From contig JAKZAN010000001.1 in assembly GCA_023053545.1 (NCBI GenBank), forward strand, positions 10,684,565 through 10,748,564: a stretch of 64,000 bases of DNA, written 5' to 3'. A program made the translations under genes and the position numbers. The notes under the pieces were generated by a model. The model ran no database searches, was not told the DNA's origin, and saw only the letters and a program-made list of their open reading frames with translations. The stretch is from Lepidurus packardi. Taxonomy: Eukaryota; Arthropoda; Branchiopoda; Notostraca; Triopsidae. Positions 1 to 10,600 of this stretch are shown piece after piece (position 1 is the stretch's first letter; every line of letters starts with the position of its first letter).

Positions 1-68
1 TCCTACAATACAAAGAAAAGAAAACTGTTAAGTCACTTTCAAAAACGCAAACTCGTCGACTAACTTAC

Positions 69-1009
69 TGGATCTTTATAGACTCGTATGGAGCCGACAT
101 TGGTAGCTCCGACCGCTGTCATGCTGAACAAGCCGTACTGCCACTGGCCAAAGTAAACGGCTCGCTCGTTGAGGGCAAGTAAGCCGGGGACCCATTTGGA
201 AACGCTTGGGTTCACACTAAGGAGTTCCCCTAAGATAATATTCCGGTTAGTAACACCCTTTGTTGTTCTCATGGCGAATTACCTGGAAAGTGTCGCCGCA
301 ATGAAATATCCCATTCAACGGGGGAATGAAACCGATGGTAGTCCCCGGGCGCCAGATAGATGACACAGTAGTGGAGGCCGGAGGTTGGGGACCCTGTTGA
401 GAGTTGCACCAGTTCAGAGGGTCCCAAAAACTGGCTCAGGGAGTAATACACCCCCTTCACCTGTCCCAACAGTCCATTCCGGTCCACTGCGCCCAAATGG
501 AGGACTTTCCCATCGGCTGGTGACACCTGTTGTAGAAAACAAACAATATTTAGTACGAGAAACGAGTGCATAAAAACCCCCATCAACTTACAATGCAGTC
601 CGTAGTGTTGATAGGGCGTGCGCCTGGTTTAAGCGGCCGTCGAAAAAATTCGCCGATGCTGGAGTAGTCGGACAGGTTGTCCGATGCGGCTTCTTCGACG
701 TTTACGCCAAACGTCCGCGCGTAGAACCCAAGGACCGGCTTCCTCATCCACCGAGGCAAACGGGTGTTGGCCAGTCGTCCCCAGGTGCGCGACAGGGTCG
801 CCCAGGGCAAGCTGCGATAAGCACGTACCTGTTAACCAAGATAAAAGCATATTAGGTACTTGACTCAATAGCAATTCCTACGCCAGATAGATACAGAAGA
901 TCGTATTAGTCAAAAGAAATTCCCTTAGGGGATTGTATTGATCTTACCTTAAAGTCTCGCGCACAGGCATGCCACGAACGAGGCAAAGCGATCCGTGGAG
1001 CAGCGTCAT
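69..1009 (-). CDS. PISD: Phosphatidylserine decarboxylase, array copy 1 (partial, C-terminal exon outside window)
   Basis: PSD converts phosphatidylserine to phosphatidylethanolamine, normally at the mitochondrial inner membrane. Exons read on the minus strand: 1009-948, 828-592, 526-283 and 229-69, each bounded by AG/GT and joining in phase. They encode, in order, a SRTWGRL motif, [73 protein letters not shown] and [12 protein letters not shown], all hallmark PSD blocks. The exon with the autoprocessing GST motif lies left of base 1: the window opens at its acceptor. The 62-bp exon 1009-948 is the least certain. Upstream mitochondrial-targeting exons are separated by an intron into which a Merlin transposon has jumped. 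I infer a functional gene family because every exon is open, but one copy may be the source and the others passengers. Confidence 0.85.
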
Positions 1010-1394
1010 CTGTTAAAGAAAACACAAGTCAAGTGTTAGGGAGACTGAACAAAAGGTCCCATAATATATATCACAGAAAAATACGTACGTACAACAAACG
1101 TACATAGGAAACAACAACAGAAAAAAGCTGCTTAGGATTTCAGGAGAATTGGGCCATCCATGACCTCCAAATTACAACAAGACGATCAGGACTTCGTTCA
1201 CAATTTTTTATGGGTATTTCTGGAAAATAAAAACCGATTAGGACTCGTGTTACAACTCTGTTGCTTTCTTAGGAGTTTTTGCACTTTACCGGAATTTTTT
1301 GTTTTTGCCTGCAAACAACTTTTTCTGGCATTTTAAGGGTCGCTGATTCCGAAAAAAGCAATCATTTCGCGCGGAAAACACTGCATCATGAAAA

Positions 1395-1838
1395 TTTGCG
1401 GAGTTTTTGCACTTTACCGGAATTTTTTTTTTTCCCTGGAAACAACTTTTTCTGGCATTTTAACGGTCGGTGATTCCAAAGAAATCAATCATTTCATTCC
1501 AAATCGACATCAACATCATCATGCCAAAGTGCCAATAAAAAATTTGCGGAGTTTTTGCACTTTACCGGAATTTTTTTTTTTCCCTGGAAACAACTTTTTC
1601 TGGCATTTTAACGGTCGGTGATTCCAAAGAAATCAATCATTTCATTCCAAATCGACATCAACATCATCATGCCAAAGTGCCAATAAAAAATTTGCGGAGT
1701 TTTTGCACTTTACCGGATTTTTTTTGTTTTTTCCTGGAAACAACTTTTTCTGGCATTTTAACGGTCGGTGATTCCAAAGAAATCAATCATTTTATTCCAA
1801 ATCGACATCAACATCATCATCTAAAACTTCATCAACAG
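1395..1838. repeat. 148-bp tandem repeat in the left end of the Merlin element
   Basis: The phrase TTTGCGGAGTTTTTGCAC recurs at 1395, 1543 and 1691, a 148-bp period, with GAAATCAATCATTT and ATCGACATCAACATCATCAT in each unit. A single unit in inverse orientation sits at the right end (about 3235-3400). The expansion is confined to one end. Confidence 0.88.
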
Positions 1839-3139
1839 GTTCATCACAATCGCGATACAGCAAACCTGCCAAAGTTAAAAATTCAACAGCTCGATCTAAA
1901 CCCATTTGATCACATCTTTTCTCAAACATATATCTTGCCAAGTTTCCTGGAATATGCGCCTTAATTCGTCCAGTCGATGAAAATGACGTTTTGGCCGCAC
2001 GCCACGAGCTCTCAATAGAATTTGAATGGGCTCCAGTAACCGGGTCTTTGAAATGCAAACTATGATTGACTTTCAAATGCTCGTATCCTTCGTCCTGCAA
2101 GCAATCGTAAGCTTTCCAGAAATCCGATATAACTGTTGTTCCAGGCAGAATCCAATCCTTTATTATTGGCAGCAAAGTGGCACGACCCCTGAAACGTATG
2201 CAAGCTTAAAGTAAAATCCCTGAGCCTAAGCCTAAGCCTAAGCTAACCTAAGCTAACCTAACCTAACCTAAGCTAACCTAACCTAAGCTAACCTAAGCTA
2301 ACCTAACCTAACCTAACCTAACCTAAGCTAACCTAACCTAAGCTAACCTAACCTAACCTAAGCTAACCTAACCTAACCTAACCTAAGCTAACCTAACCTA
2401 AGCTAACCTAACCTAACCTAACCTAACCTAACCTAACCTAAGCTAACCTAAGCTAACCTAACCTAAGCTAACCTAACCTAACCTAACCTAATCACATACC
2501 TGTCTTCAACAGCAACCATAAAAACACGTCCCGTGCCTCTTTCATAGCCGCCAAATACCCACTGCCCTTCCACTCGATGACCACGATGGTATTTGCGCCT
2601 ACCAAATTTACTTTCATCGATTTCAACTGTGACACCAATGCCACCCAACTTTTCTTTCTTGTCAATAAACGCATTCAATACTACTTCTCGACAAAAGCAC
2701 GCCCAGTCGACGAACGTATGGTTGCTTATGCGAATCATTCTTTTCATCAAACGAAACGAAGCATTCTCTACCCATAGGCAAACGAATTCGAGTATCTAAT
2801 TTGTAAAAGAAATGCGATAAAAATGAAATTTAGAGGAAACGTATCAAAAACTAATACCTGTTTTATTTCCAAGTGTGATCTCGCGAAAAACGTACCAAAT
2901 CGATATGACACCTTATGACCACAGGCCTTCCGTTTTTGCTTTCGAACTGACACGCTGTTATTACAGTACCAACTTCTCCCATCGATTGTTTCCGAATTTA
3001 CGCACAATTGTAAAAACGAACCACATTTTTTGCATTTATAGCTCCCAACGGAAGGAACCATTCCCCAAACTACTAATTGCTCATGAAGTTTGTCCTTATC
3101 TTCACACAAGTTAGCGATATCGTCGAAATTAAGATCCAT
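1792..3139 (-). CDS. Merlin transposase (three exons, intact)
   Basis: Exons 3139-2858, 2795-2500 and 2188-1792 join in phase to give 324 residues ending at TAA. Exon 1 carries a zinc-ribbon (CKKCGSF then later Cys pairs), exon 2 the TVEIDESKFG block with the first catalytic Asp followed by KYHRGHRVEGQWVFGG, and exon 3 LLPIIKDWILPGT, SDFWKAYDCL (second Asp) and NSIESSWRAAK (Glu). That is the complete DDE set of the ISXO2-like family. Donors are GTATTA and GTATGT, acceptors TTAG and TCAG. The start at 3139 is chosen because MDLNFDD precedes the zinc ribbon; an upstream start at 3196 would only add a short low-complexity stretch. The 3' end of the gene overlaps the repeated subterminal unit. 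It looks able to make transposase, so the element may be autonomous. Confidence 0.82.
2224..2491. repeat. Telomere-like (CCTAA/GCTAA)n array in a Merlin transposase intron
   Basis: About 50 pentamers of CTAAC and CTAAG, which read TTAGG with TTAGC variants on the other strand. TTAGG is the arthropod telomere unit. The array fills most of the intron between exons 2 and 3 (2189-2499). Confidence 0.9.
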
Positions 3140-3524
3140 GTCTAAAACAATTTTATTCGAACACCGAACATTTCGAACATTTCGAACACCGAACATTCCG
3201 CGGTTAATTCGAAACCGCGGGCAAACGCCACCTAGGTATCGGCGGAAGATTCAAATGATGATGGCATGATGATGTTGATGTCGATTTGGAATAAAATGAT
3301 TGATTTCTTTGGAATCACCGACCGTTAAAATGCCAGAAAAAGTTGTTTCCATGGAAAAAAAAAAATTCCGGTAAAGTGCAAAAACTCCGCAAATTTTCAT
3401 GATGCAGTGTTTTCCGCGCGAAATGATTGCTTTTTTCGGAATCAGCGACCCTTAAAATGCCAGAAAAAGTTGTTTGCAGGCAAAAACAAAAAATTCCGGT
3501 AAACTGCAAAATACCCCTTTCTTA

Positions 3525-3996
3525 TCGAAAGGGAAAAACCATAGCACTCGCGGTTGAAACTATTTGGCTAAGCTTCTTCTGAGACTAGATGTACTTGAAT
3601 GGTAAACAAAAAGGCAAAAAACGCTTACCCATGGTCCAGGCAACCCGTACGAAATGAGGAACCTTCTAAGGTTGAAAAACTGAGGGCACAATACACGAAA
3701 ACTTTGGGAGAAAATGCAAAAGGCTCCTTCCTGGTTAACGATAGCAAGAAGACTTACCAAAACAAGTGACAACAATGAAAGTTATAGCGTCACATGGCGT
3801 CACTTCCGGGGTGGCCAGTTCATTGCGTCATTGGTTCCCGAACCCGCTTCCTTCGGGTTGCTATCCCCAGCATCAACGGTAGAGGGTTGGACGAATAGGC
3901 GATATGTTGCCGCCCTCTTTACCGGTGTCTGGGCGACACTTGATTAATATGGCGGCAAAACAACTCCTGTATGACACCTATAAATAGTCCAAAAAT
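3525..3996. promoter_or_regulatory. Compact divergent promoter region between PSD and PLGRKT remnant, copy 1
   Basis: PSD-side splice signals lie at 3631 (donor GTAAGC, minus) and 3731 (acceptor, minus). The plus-strand PLGRKT remnant starts at 3997. Between them is CACTTCCGG at 3801-3809, an ETS/GABP-type site typical of nuclear genes for mitochondrial proteins, and AATATGGCGGC near 3947-3957, a YY1-like motif that usually lies just downstream of a start site. The exon 3730-3632 reads open for 33 codons (ending LISYGLPGPW) and may be part of the PSD leader. Promoter function is inferred. Confidence 0.45.
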
Positions 3997-4340
3997 ATGA
4001 GTTCCCTGGTTTCACCGACTGTGGAAAAGAATACGGGGTAGAACCAGGAGTTCATGATAGAAATGGGTCGGGTGAACGTAAGCTTGGTTAATTTCTAGTT
4101 AAGTATTCATATTTTTATGTATACTAATAACAGCTGGAAAGACAAATTCAGATGCAAAACCTGATGAGAGAACGCGTGGTAGCCACACAGATAGCTCGAG
4201 CATGAGAATAGCTATATTGGATTGGAGTTTTTTCTATTGTGAGTGCATTATTAGGAAGGATTGATGGGTAACAAACTTCAAACTCTCTATACTAACATAC
4301 TTACAGTGCTTGTACCTTTCATGTTTCTCACCTTCAAGTT
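3997..4340 (+). pseudogene. PLGRKT: PLGRKT-like (plasminogen receptor KT) remnant, copy 1
   Basis: PLGRKT is a small two-pass membrane protein. Exon 1 (3997-4071) encodes a short N-terminus ending NQEFMIEMGR; exon 2 (4134-4238) encodes LERQIQMQNLMRERVVATQI, the family's most conserved block; a third piece (about 4308-4340) gives a hydrophobic VPFMFLTF. An in-frame TAG splits exon 1 and TGA and TAG lie at the end of exon 2. The C-terminal half is gone, and the sequence runs directly into a NOG1 fragment. The same stops occur in copies 2 and 3, so decay came before amplification. Assignment rests on remembered family motifs. Confidence 0.7.
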
Positions 4341-4344
4341 ATAA

Positions 4345-5090
4345 AAGGACCAGAAGACCTGGCCTACTATTGCCCTTATTTCTGAGCAATGCGGACACAG
4401 CCTTGAAGAACAGATTCATCTCTTTGAGAGCATCAAGCCACTATTTACTAAAGGTATATGCTTCATTATCCAGTGTGATATTTTTACTAATATTTGCTTT
4501 ATTAGCCCATGCTTGTTACTTTCAAAAAGCGTTCGAGAATGATCATGTCCCAATTGTGCAAATGTCTACCGTCACCGAAGAAGGAGTAGTGGAAGTAAAG
4601 ACAGACGTAAGGGCGGATTATTTATTGGTTTTCTGGTGTTCAATTTGGATTGCCTAGGCTTGTGAGCGTTGATTGCTAGCTCATCGTGTGGAAGGCAAGA
4701 TGCGTAGCTAGAAGGTAGAAGGCGTCTTGAACCGTCTAAACGTAGGCGAACCCAGGCGAAAAGATAACGTTGTTCGTCCAGTTTGCATTCCGGACTCTGT
4801 TTCGCAGAAGAAAGCAGCTCAAGCTGAGAAGGAGAAAACAAAAAGGACGGGACGAGCTATCGAATTGGAACAAGGGGACGACCACATTGTGGATTACAGA
4901 AAGAATTATGACCTGCCATACGACTTCAAATACGACAAAATTCCAGAATTCTGATAAAACAAAAACATTGCCGACTACATTGATCCGGATCTTATGGTGG
5001 TTAGTTTACCGTTTTATCTCCGGCCGGTTTTTTTACTTTGTTATTTTAAAAAAAAAAAAGAAATTGGAGCAGTTGGAAAAGGCTAACTGG
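4345..5090 (+). pseudogene. GTPBP4: NOG1/GTPBP4 C-terminal-half remnant, copy 1
   Basis: NOG1 is a nucleolar GTPase of 60S ribosome assembly. Readable pieces are SEQCGHSLEEQIHLFESIKP (about 4380-4440), a NKxD-region exon from 4506, STVTEEGVVEVKTD to 4607, and an exon from 4658 with VEGVLNRLNVGEPRRKDN, ELEQGDDHIVDYRKNYDLPY and DYIDPDLM. The P-loop and upstream GTPase motifs are missing. TGA, TAG and double TGA TAA stops break the last exon, and the NKxD exon is out of frame with what follows. Homology ends after LEQLEK near 5090, where LTR-like sequence begins. A clear pseudogene. Confidence 0.75.
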
Positions 5091-5094
5091 GTAG

Positions 5095-5499
5095 TTTCGA
5101 AATCATTTATGGCCCTTGAAATTAAATCTGGAAGGACTTGAGAAGAGAATACAAGTTTGCCTTGAAATAAACTTTGAAATGGCTTTTTACTCGTTTATTA
5201 CTGCTGATTTTGAGATGTTTTTGACTTTCCTTCAGTTCCAAATGAGCTGTTTTGCTCCCTCCCCCCGTAATACGTACTTGCGTATTTGTTGTACCCATAG
5301 AGCGCTCCCTGTAATACGTACTTTGCTTATTAGAAATAGACGAAATAACAATGTCTGAACCTTACAAATCGGATTTTCCGGATGCAAAGTCTACAAAACT
5401 TCTCTTAAAAGGTGCTCTCATCCATCCTATTCTTCAGAAGTAGCCCCTAATCACAACGCAGGGACCATCTCATTTTTACTCATACCCAAATCCTCCACA
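5095..5499 (+). repeat. Putative LTR remnant before a primer-binding-like site, copy 1
   Basis: No host gene is seen here. The stretch ends ...CCACA directly before TTTGGTGCCGTGACC (5500-5514), which resembles a retrotransposon primer binding site, and contains AATAAA near 5166. The motif GTAATACGTACTT occurs twice (about 5268 and 5311). No second LTR was found downstream, so the left edge is a guess. Confidence 0.4.
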
Positions 5500-5604
5500 T
5501 TTGGTGCCGTGACCAGGATGAGCCGCACAGAAACGAAGTCCATTGATTGAGTGAAGATCAAATCCTCTCTACTTTCTCAACCCATCGTTAATACCTTCGA
5601 AACA

Positions 5605-5727
5605 ATGAATAACCTTGATCAAGAAGACGCCCCCACGAAACAAGAAGCCACTGCTGATCTCCTGAGCTCCCTCGAAGAATACCTTCAAGACTTGAAAGTC
5701 CTTTATCAAGAAATCGAAGACAAGTGA
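5605..5727 (+). pseudogene. Short gag-like ORF of the decayed LTR element, copy 1
   Basis: A 40-residue ORF (MNNLDQEDAPTKQEATADLL onward, ending EIEDK and TGA) lies about 90 bp after the primer-binding-like site. It resembles only the start of a gag protein. Sequence then jumps to reverse transcriptase at about 5830, so most of gag, protease and the catalytic part of RT is deleted. Confidence 0.35.
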
Positions 5728-5829
5728 CCTCGAAGACGTCCTGAAAACTCATTTCGACGTCCTGAAAAAACTAAAGCAATCGTGGAATGGTCCCGACCAG
5801 TGATGAATTGAATAGTTTCCTCGATCTTC

Positions 5830-7237
5830 ATACTATCGTCGATTTGTGAAAGGTTTTGCTGACATTGCCAAGCCGCTATATAAACTAACCGAAAAGAATG
5901 TTCCCTTTGAGTGGTCCGTGTTATGTGAGGAAGCTTTGACAGATCTTAAACGGCTCCTTTCTTCAACTCCTGTACTCGCTTTTCCTGATCTGTCCCAAAC
6001 ACTTCTAGTGGACAGCGACGCCAGTAATATTGGGCTAGGAGCCGTGTTGTCACAAGAAATTGACGCTGTTGAACGTCCTATAGCATATGCAAGTCCATGC
6101 TTGATGAGACCATTTACTGTGTAACGCGGAAGGAGCTCCTGGCAGTTAAATTTGCTGTAATGCAATTTAGCCACTCTCTTCTGGGGAGACCGGTTATGCT
6201 TCGGACGGATAACATTTGCCGTGGCCTGGATGAAAACTTGCAAGGAACCAACTGGACAGACTTTGCGATGGCTGAACTTGTTTGAATCGTATCAGTTCAC
6301 AATTGAACAGCGGCCTGGACCAAAGCGTGGGAATGCGGATGCACTCTCAAGAAGACCATGTTCACAATGTGGACGTCATGGAGGAGTGGACGAAGAATGC
6401 CACATGAACCACAACGAGATGTCGTGTTAAATCATGTGGAATTGGCTAGTGACGGTAGCGTCGTAGTATCCCAGGAAGAAGACGAGGAGATGAAAGTTAT
6501 CAAGAGATGTTTACAAGAACTTTATAAACCGTGTCTGCAAGCTATGAGTCAGCCGTTGCGCAGCTACTGGGCCCAAAGGAAAAATGTGAGTCTTCGTGGT
6601 GGCGGGTTTTACGGCGAATGGATTTCGACAAACGGATCTCAGCACCTGCATCTTGTGCCTAAAGCAAAGCAAGAGGAAATCTTCAGAAGTTACCACGGTG
6701 GTAATTCTGGGGCTCATATGGGAAGTAAAAACATCTTAGAAAAATTGCGATCACGTTTGTATTGGCCCAAGATGCGGAACAATGTTGAAGGGTGGTGTAA
6801 AGGCTGCGTGACATGTGTGCAGCGAAATCCTCCATCCCAAAAGACTAGAGCGCCATTGAACCCTGTGCAACCTAGATTTCCAAGTGACATTGTAGCTATG
6901 GATATACTGGGTCCTCTGCCTGAAACAGTAGATCATTATCGCTATAGTTTGGTTGTCGGGGATTTGTTCCCAAAGTGGGTGGAGGCATATCCTATTCCAG
7001 ATCAGGAAGCCACTACTATCGCCACCAAGCTCTATGGGGAATACATGAGAAGGTATGGAGTGCCGCTTCAGCTTCATTCCGAGCAAGGTAGAAGTTTTGA
7101 ATCAAGAACTGTGAGCGAAATCTGCCGGTTGCTCAAAATCAAGAAAACTAGAACTACTCCATACCATCCGGAGAGTGAGGAATGTATTGAAAGGGCCAAT
7201 AGGACGATTTTAGCAGGCCTCAGTAAACTCATCGACG
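5830..7237 (+). pseudogene. Gypsy-type pol remnant (RT end, RNase H, integrase), copy 1, 5' part
   Basis: Reads GFADIAKPLYKLTEKNVPFE (RT end), LLVDSDASNIGLGAVLSQ (RNase H), then HMGSKNILEKLRSRLYWPKM with CKGCVTC (integrase zinc finger) and the catalytic core AMDILGPLP, HSEQGRSFES and ECIERANRT. Several frame changes split it. The second integrase Asp (usual SDQG) is Glu. A BEL/Pao element interrupts it at 7238; it resumes at 12497. Dead element, present in all units. Confidence 0.8.
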
Positions 7238-7242
7238 AAGGT

Positions 7243-7571
7243 TGTTCTGGACAGTGAGTCCAGAAGGTACGAACGTGAGACTCGAAATGACTCCGACTAG
7301 GCGACCTTGGCGGATTCATGCCCAAGGTTCGCGACAGTAGAATTTTTATCCTTTTACCGATCGATAATCTTGAACGTTTGACTGACGCTCAACCTGAGTT
7401 GACCCTCAAGGATATGGAGAGACGATATACAGCTGCACTGACAAACGGACGTGCCGGTCTTTTATCCGAATTGTTTTTACCTCGTTTTATCAAGTTGCTT
7501 GTAATAGTGATTCCACAATAAATTGAACTATATGTGCGAACATCGTGACAGTCTCTTTAGTGTTGCGTACA
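7243..7571 (+). repeat. 5' LTR of the BEL/Pao element
   Basis: TG...CA terminus, 329 bp, contains AATAAA near 7520 in CACAATAAATTG. It matches 12163-12491 with two substitutions. Confidence 0.92.
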
Positions 7572-7623
7572 TAAATTCTGGTGCCGAAACCCGGGAGTCC
7601 TAAGTTTATTCCGAACTCGTTCT

Positions 7624-10600
7624 GTGAAAACCTTTGCCATGGCCTCGAAGAGTCCTCCCCCTGAAGCCAACGTTGAAGGCCCCGTGAAGGAGGCTCAGTC
7701 AGTGGTTGAAGTTTTGCTCAAAGTTCGAAAAAACGCCCGAAGCAAGCTAACAAGAATAATCCATCGAATCGAAAACCATATCATCGATAGAGGCAGTAGG
7801 ACTGAGCTACGTGCACACCGTGCTAATTTAACTGAAGTGTATGAAGAGTGTATGCAAGCGCATTCGGATTACGTCGCACAGTTAAGCGGACAAGCGACAG
7901 TTGCGAAAAGTGAAGCTTGGATTCGCCAGTTGGATGAAGACACTAACAATGCCTACGTTCGAATCGATGATTATGTAAAATCTCGTGCCAATGATGCCTC
8001 GTCGACGTACTCTAGAAGCACAGTGACGTCCGCGCGACGCAGCAGTCTCCAAGAAGCCGAGAGGCAAAGGCGCGACACGGAACTCCGTTTACATCAATCT
8101 CAGCGAGAAGTAGAAGAACACGTCGAAGACATACGGGCTCTGAAGGCTTTAGAAGCGGAAACCGAAGAAAGGCGATTGAGGATACAGCAGCAGCAAAGGC
8201 GGCGAGATCTTTCGAATCAGCTGGAACGAGAAGCCTTGCAGGTGGTCCAGTTACGTCGGGAGGTGGATGAAGAAGAAAATGCGGCCCGCGAAGTCGACGA
8301 GGAATTGATATCTTCGCTCGCGATTACAAGGGAGTTAACGACCGCCAGTCCACGAATCCACCACGACAGGGGCTATTCCCCGCGAAACGCACTTCCCCCT
8401 TTAACATCGCAGCAGCGCTCAGTTCCTGACATCAGATTTCCCCCTCCGGCAGCTGGGATACTTCAAGGTCGTGGAGCTGACTCGCTCGTTGCAGACGTCC
8501 GGTTTTCAAACCCGGTGAGTACTGCTATTCGCTCTACAGCCATGGACCAGCTGTCTATGAATAAGCGATCAACTGTAAGTAGTTTTATAAATACTCCTGC
8601 TCCTCCCCAATGCTCCACGTGGCCTTTAAACGGGCCGGCTGTCCAAGCGCCTCAAGGTACACCGCCAGATGCCTGGATAAGCCAACTGAACCAACAGGTC
8701 AATCCAAGTACGTTTTTTCCCTCGACGACCGCGTGTTCGCCATGGTTCTCTGGGGTAATGCCGAAGGTAGAACTTAAGCCGTTCGATGGTAATCCGCAAG
8801 ATTGGCCCCTTTTTATAGCCACATTCAAGAGCCTAGTCCACGATACCCTACATTGCGACGCGCAACGAATTGCAATGCTAAGGGAAATGTTGAGTCCCGA
8901 CATCCGTGAAAGCATTGCGCAAACTCTCCTCAGTCCGGGATTGTACGAAGAAGCCCTCAAAGAGCTGCAAGAGATGTATGGGGATCCGCAACTGATCGCG
9001 AGGTGCTATATCAAGAGTTTACTTGAAATGCCAGCCCTAAAGAATCAGCAATATGAGTCCCTACGAGACTTCTCGCGTAAACTCCATGGGTTTGTAACTA
9101 CCCTTATTCACTGTGGTTATGGGCATGAGTTGTCCTCAGCAGCTACGCTCGAGCAACTGATAGACAAACTCCCCAGCGGACTTCGAAGCAAGTGGGGGCG
9201 CCATGTACTAAATATGGAGCCGCAGCTCCCGACATTGTCCGATTTCGATGGCTGGCTCAAGAACCTTGTGAGGGCTGAAGGAAAGGTACGACCCCTTGGT
9301 ACTGCTAAAGGTCCAAACTCCGAATCTACGACCACAGCGAAGAAGTACCCTAAGTCTAATAAGGGGAAACCGAATTCCTATACACCAACTGTCTTTGCAA
9401 CGCACGTGGACACAGAAGAACCCAGTGGGAGCACGAAATGTCCCGCATGTGGACGAACGCATCCGTTGTCCAACTGCGACAAATTTGCATCCCTTTCCCC
9501 ACCCGATAAAATCGATCTGGTCAAGAACAATGGCTACTGCTTCAGATGCCTCTGCAAAGGACACGTTAGTCGACAATGCCAAAGAGATGCAGAATGCGGC
9601 CTTGAAGGATGTAAACGTCTTCATCATCGCTTACTACACGACGCCCCACGCGCCTTTGATCGGAAGGCCAAGCTTGGTAACAATAGCGCAAGACGCAGTC
9701 GAGAACCAAACGGTCAAAGTCGCGAATCCGAAGAAGGTCCGTACGTCAACGCTGTCTCTGCTGACGGGTCGACAAGACAAATTCTTCTGTTGGTCGTACC
9801 TGTCCGACTCTACTCGGAGGATACGTTCATCGATACCTTTGCCTTGCTGGATGGTGGAAGTGAGACCTCCCTTATCCGTCAAGACGCGGCATCTAAACTT
9901 GGTTTGAAGGGAAGGAGCCTACGCATGCGAATTGGTACGTACCATGGGAATGACCCAATCTCCAAAACCATGCAGGTGGGTTTCAAGATCAAATCTCGTG
10001 AGGAAACCGTTTCATTCAACGTCTCCGAGGCACTCGCGGTACCGAAGATATGCGTTTCAAGAAGAGTTGTAGACTGGCCGAATTTGAAGAAGGAATGGGA
10101 ACACTTGGCGGATTTAGATCTCCCACTCGTGGACTCCAACGATGTGACCGTCCTGATCGGAATGGATGTACCGAAAATACACAGACAGCTGGACTACCGC
10201 GAGTCTGAGTACGACGACGCAGCCCCTGTAGCTTTCAGGATGCCTTTTGGCTGGTGCGCAGTAGGTGGACTTTCGACGAAGCAAATTGCATCGTACCCCC
10301 GGTGTCACCTCGTCAGCACACGACTCCTTAAGGAACTTGAGGAGCTTAACGAAACCCTCGAGCGATTCTGGACCGTAGAATCGTTGGGAATGGTTGCCTC
10401 GAAGAATCCGGTGAGTGAAGCGGATCGTCAAGCGATGCAAACGTTCGAAACTTCCACTCGTCATGACGGAGAACGGTATGAGATCGGGCTCCCGTGGAAG
10501 TTCTCGTCAACCATGCTACCTGACAACCGAAGCTCCGCCCTTAAGCGACTTTTTACCGTCGAACGCAGATTCCGTCGCGATCCTGATTACGCTGGGAAAT

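Larger units (their letters stand above)
1272..3516 (-). mobile_element. Merlin-superfamily DNA transposon, complete, in a PSD intron
   Basis: The element is absent from copies 2-4 at the same site, so its edges are exact. It is flanked by an 8-bp target duplication CTTTCTTA (1264-1271 and 3517-3524). The ends are inverted repeats beginning GGAGTTTTTGCA on the left and GGGTATTTTGCA on the right, and homology extends inward about 280 bp. An 8-bp TSD, GG-initial termini and an ISXO2/IS1595-like transposase identify Merlin. Length is 2,245 bp. Left and right ends are unequal: the left inverted repeat contains a 148-bp unit repeated about three times (1395-1838), while the right end has one copy. 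An intron holds a telomere-like array. Confidence 0.9.

Noticed and set aside
2026-2214. Plus-strand frame in the Merlin region
   Set aside because: It is antisense to Merlin transposase exon 3, whose splice phase and DDE motifs fix the strand.
2224-2491. Possible chromosome end (true telomere)
   Set aside because: The array is mixed with TTAGC units, sits within an intron inside a transposon, and unique sequence continues on both sides.
9296-9907. 203-residue plus-strand frame
   Set aside because: An out-of-frame shadow of the BEL/Pao polyprotein.
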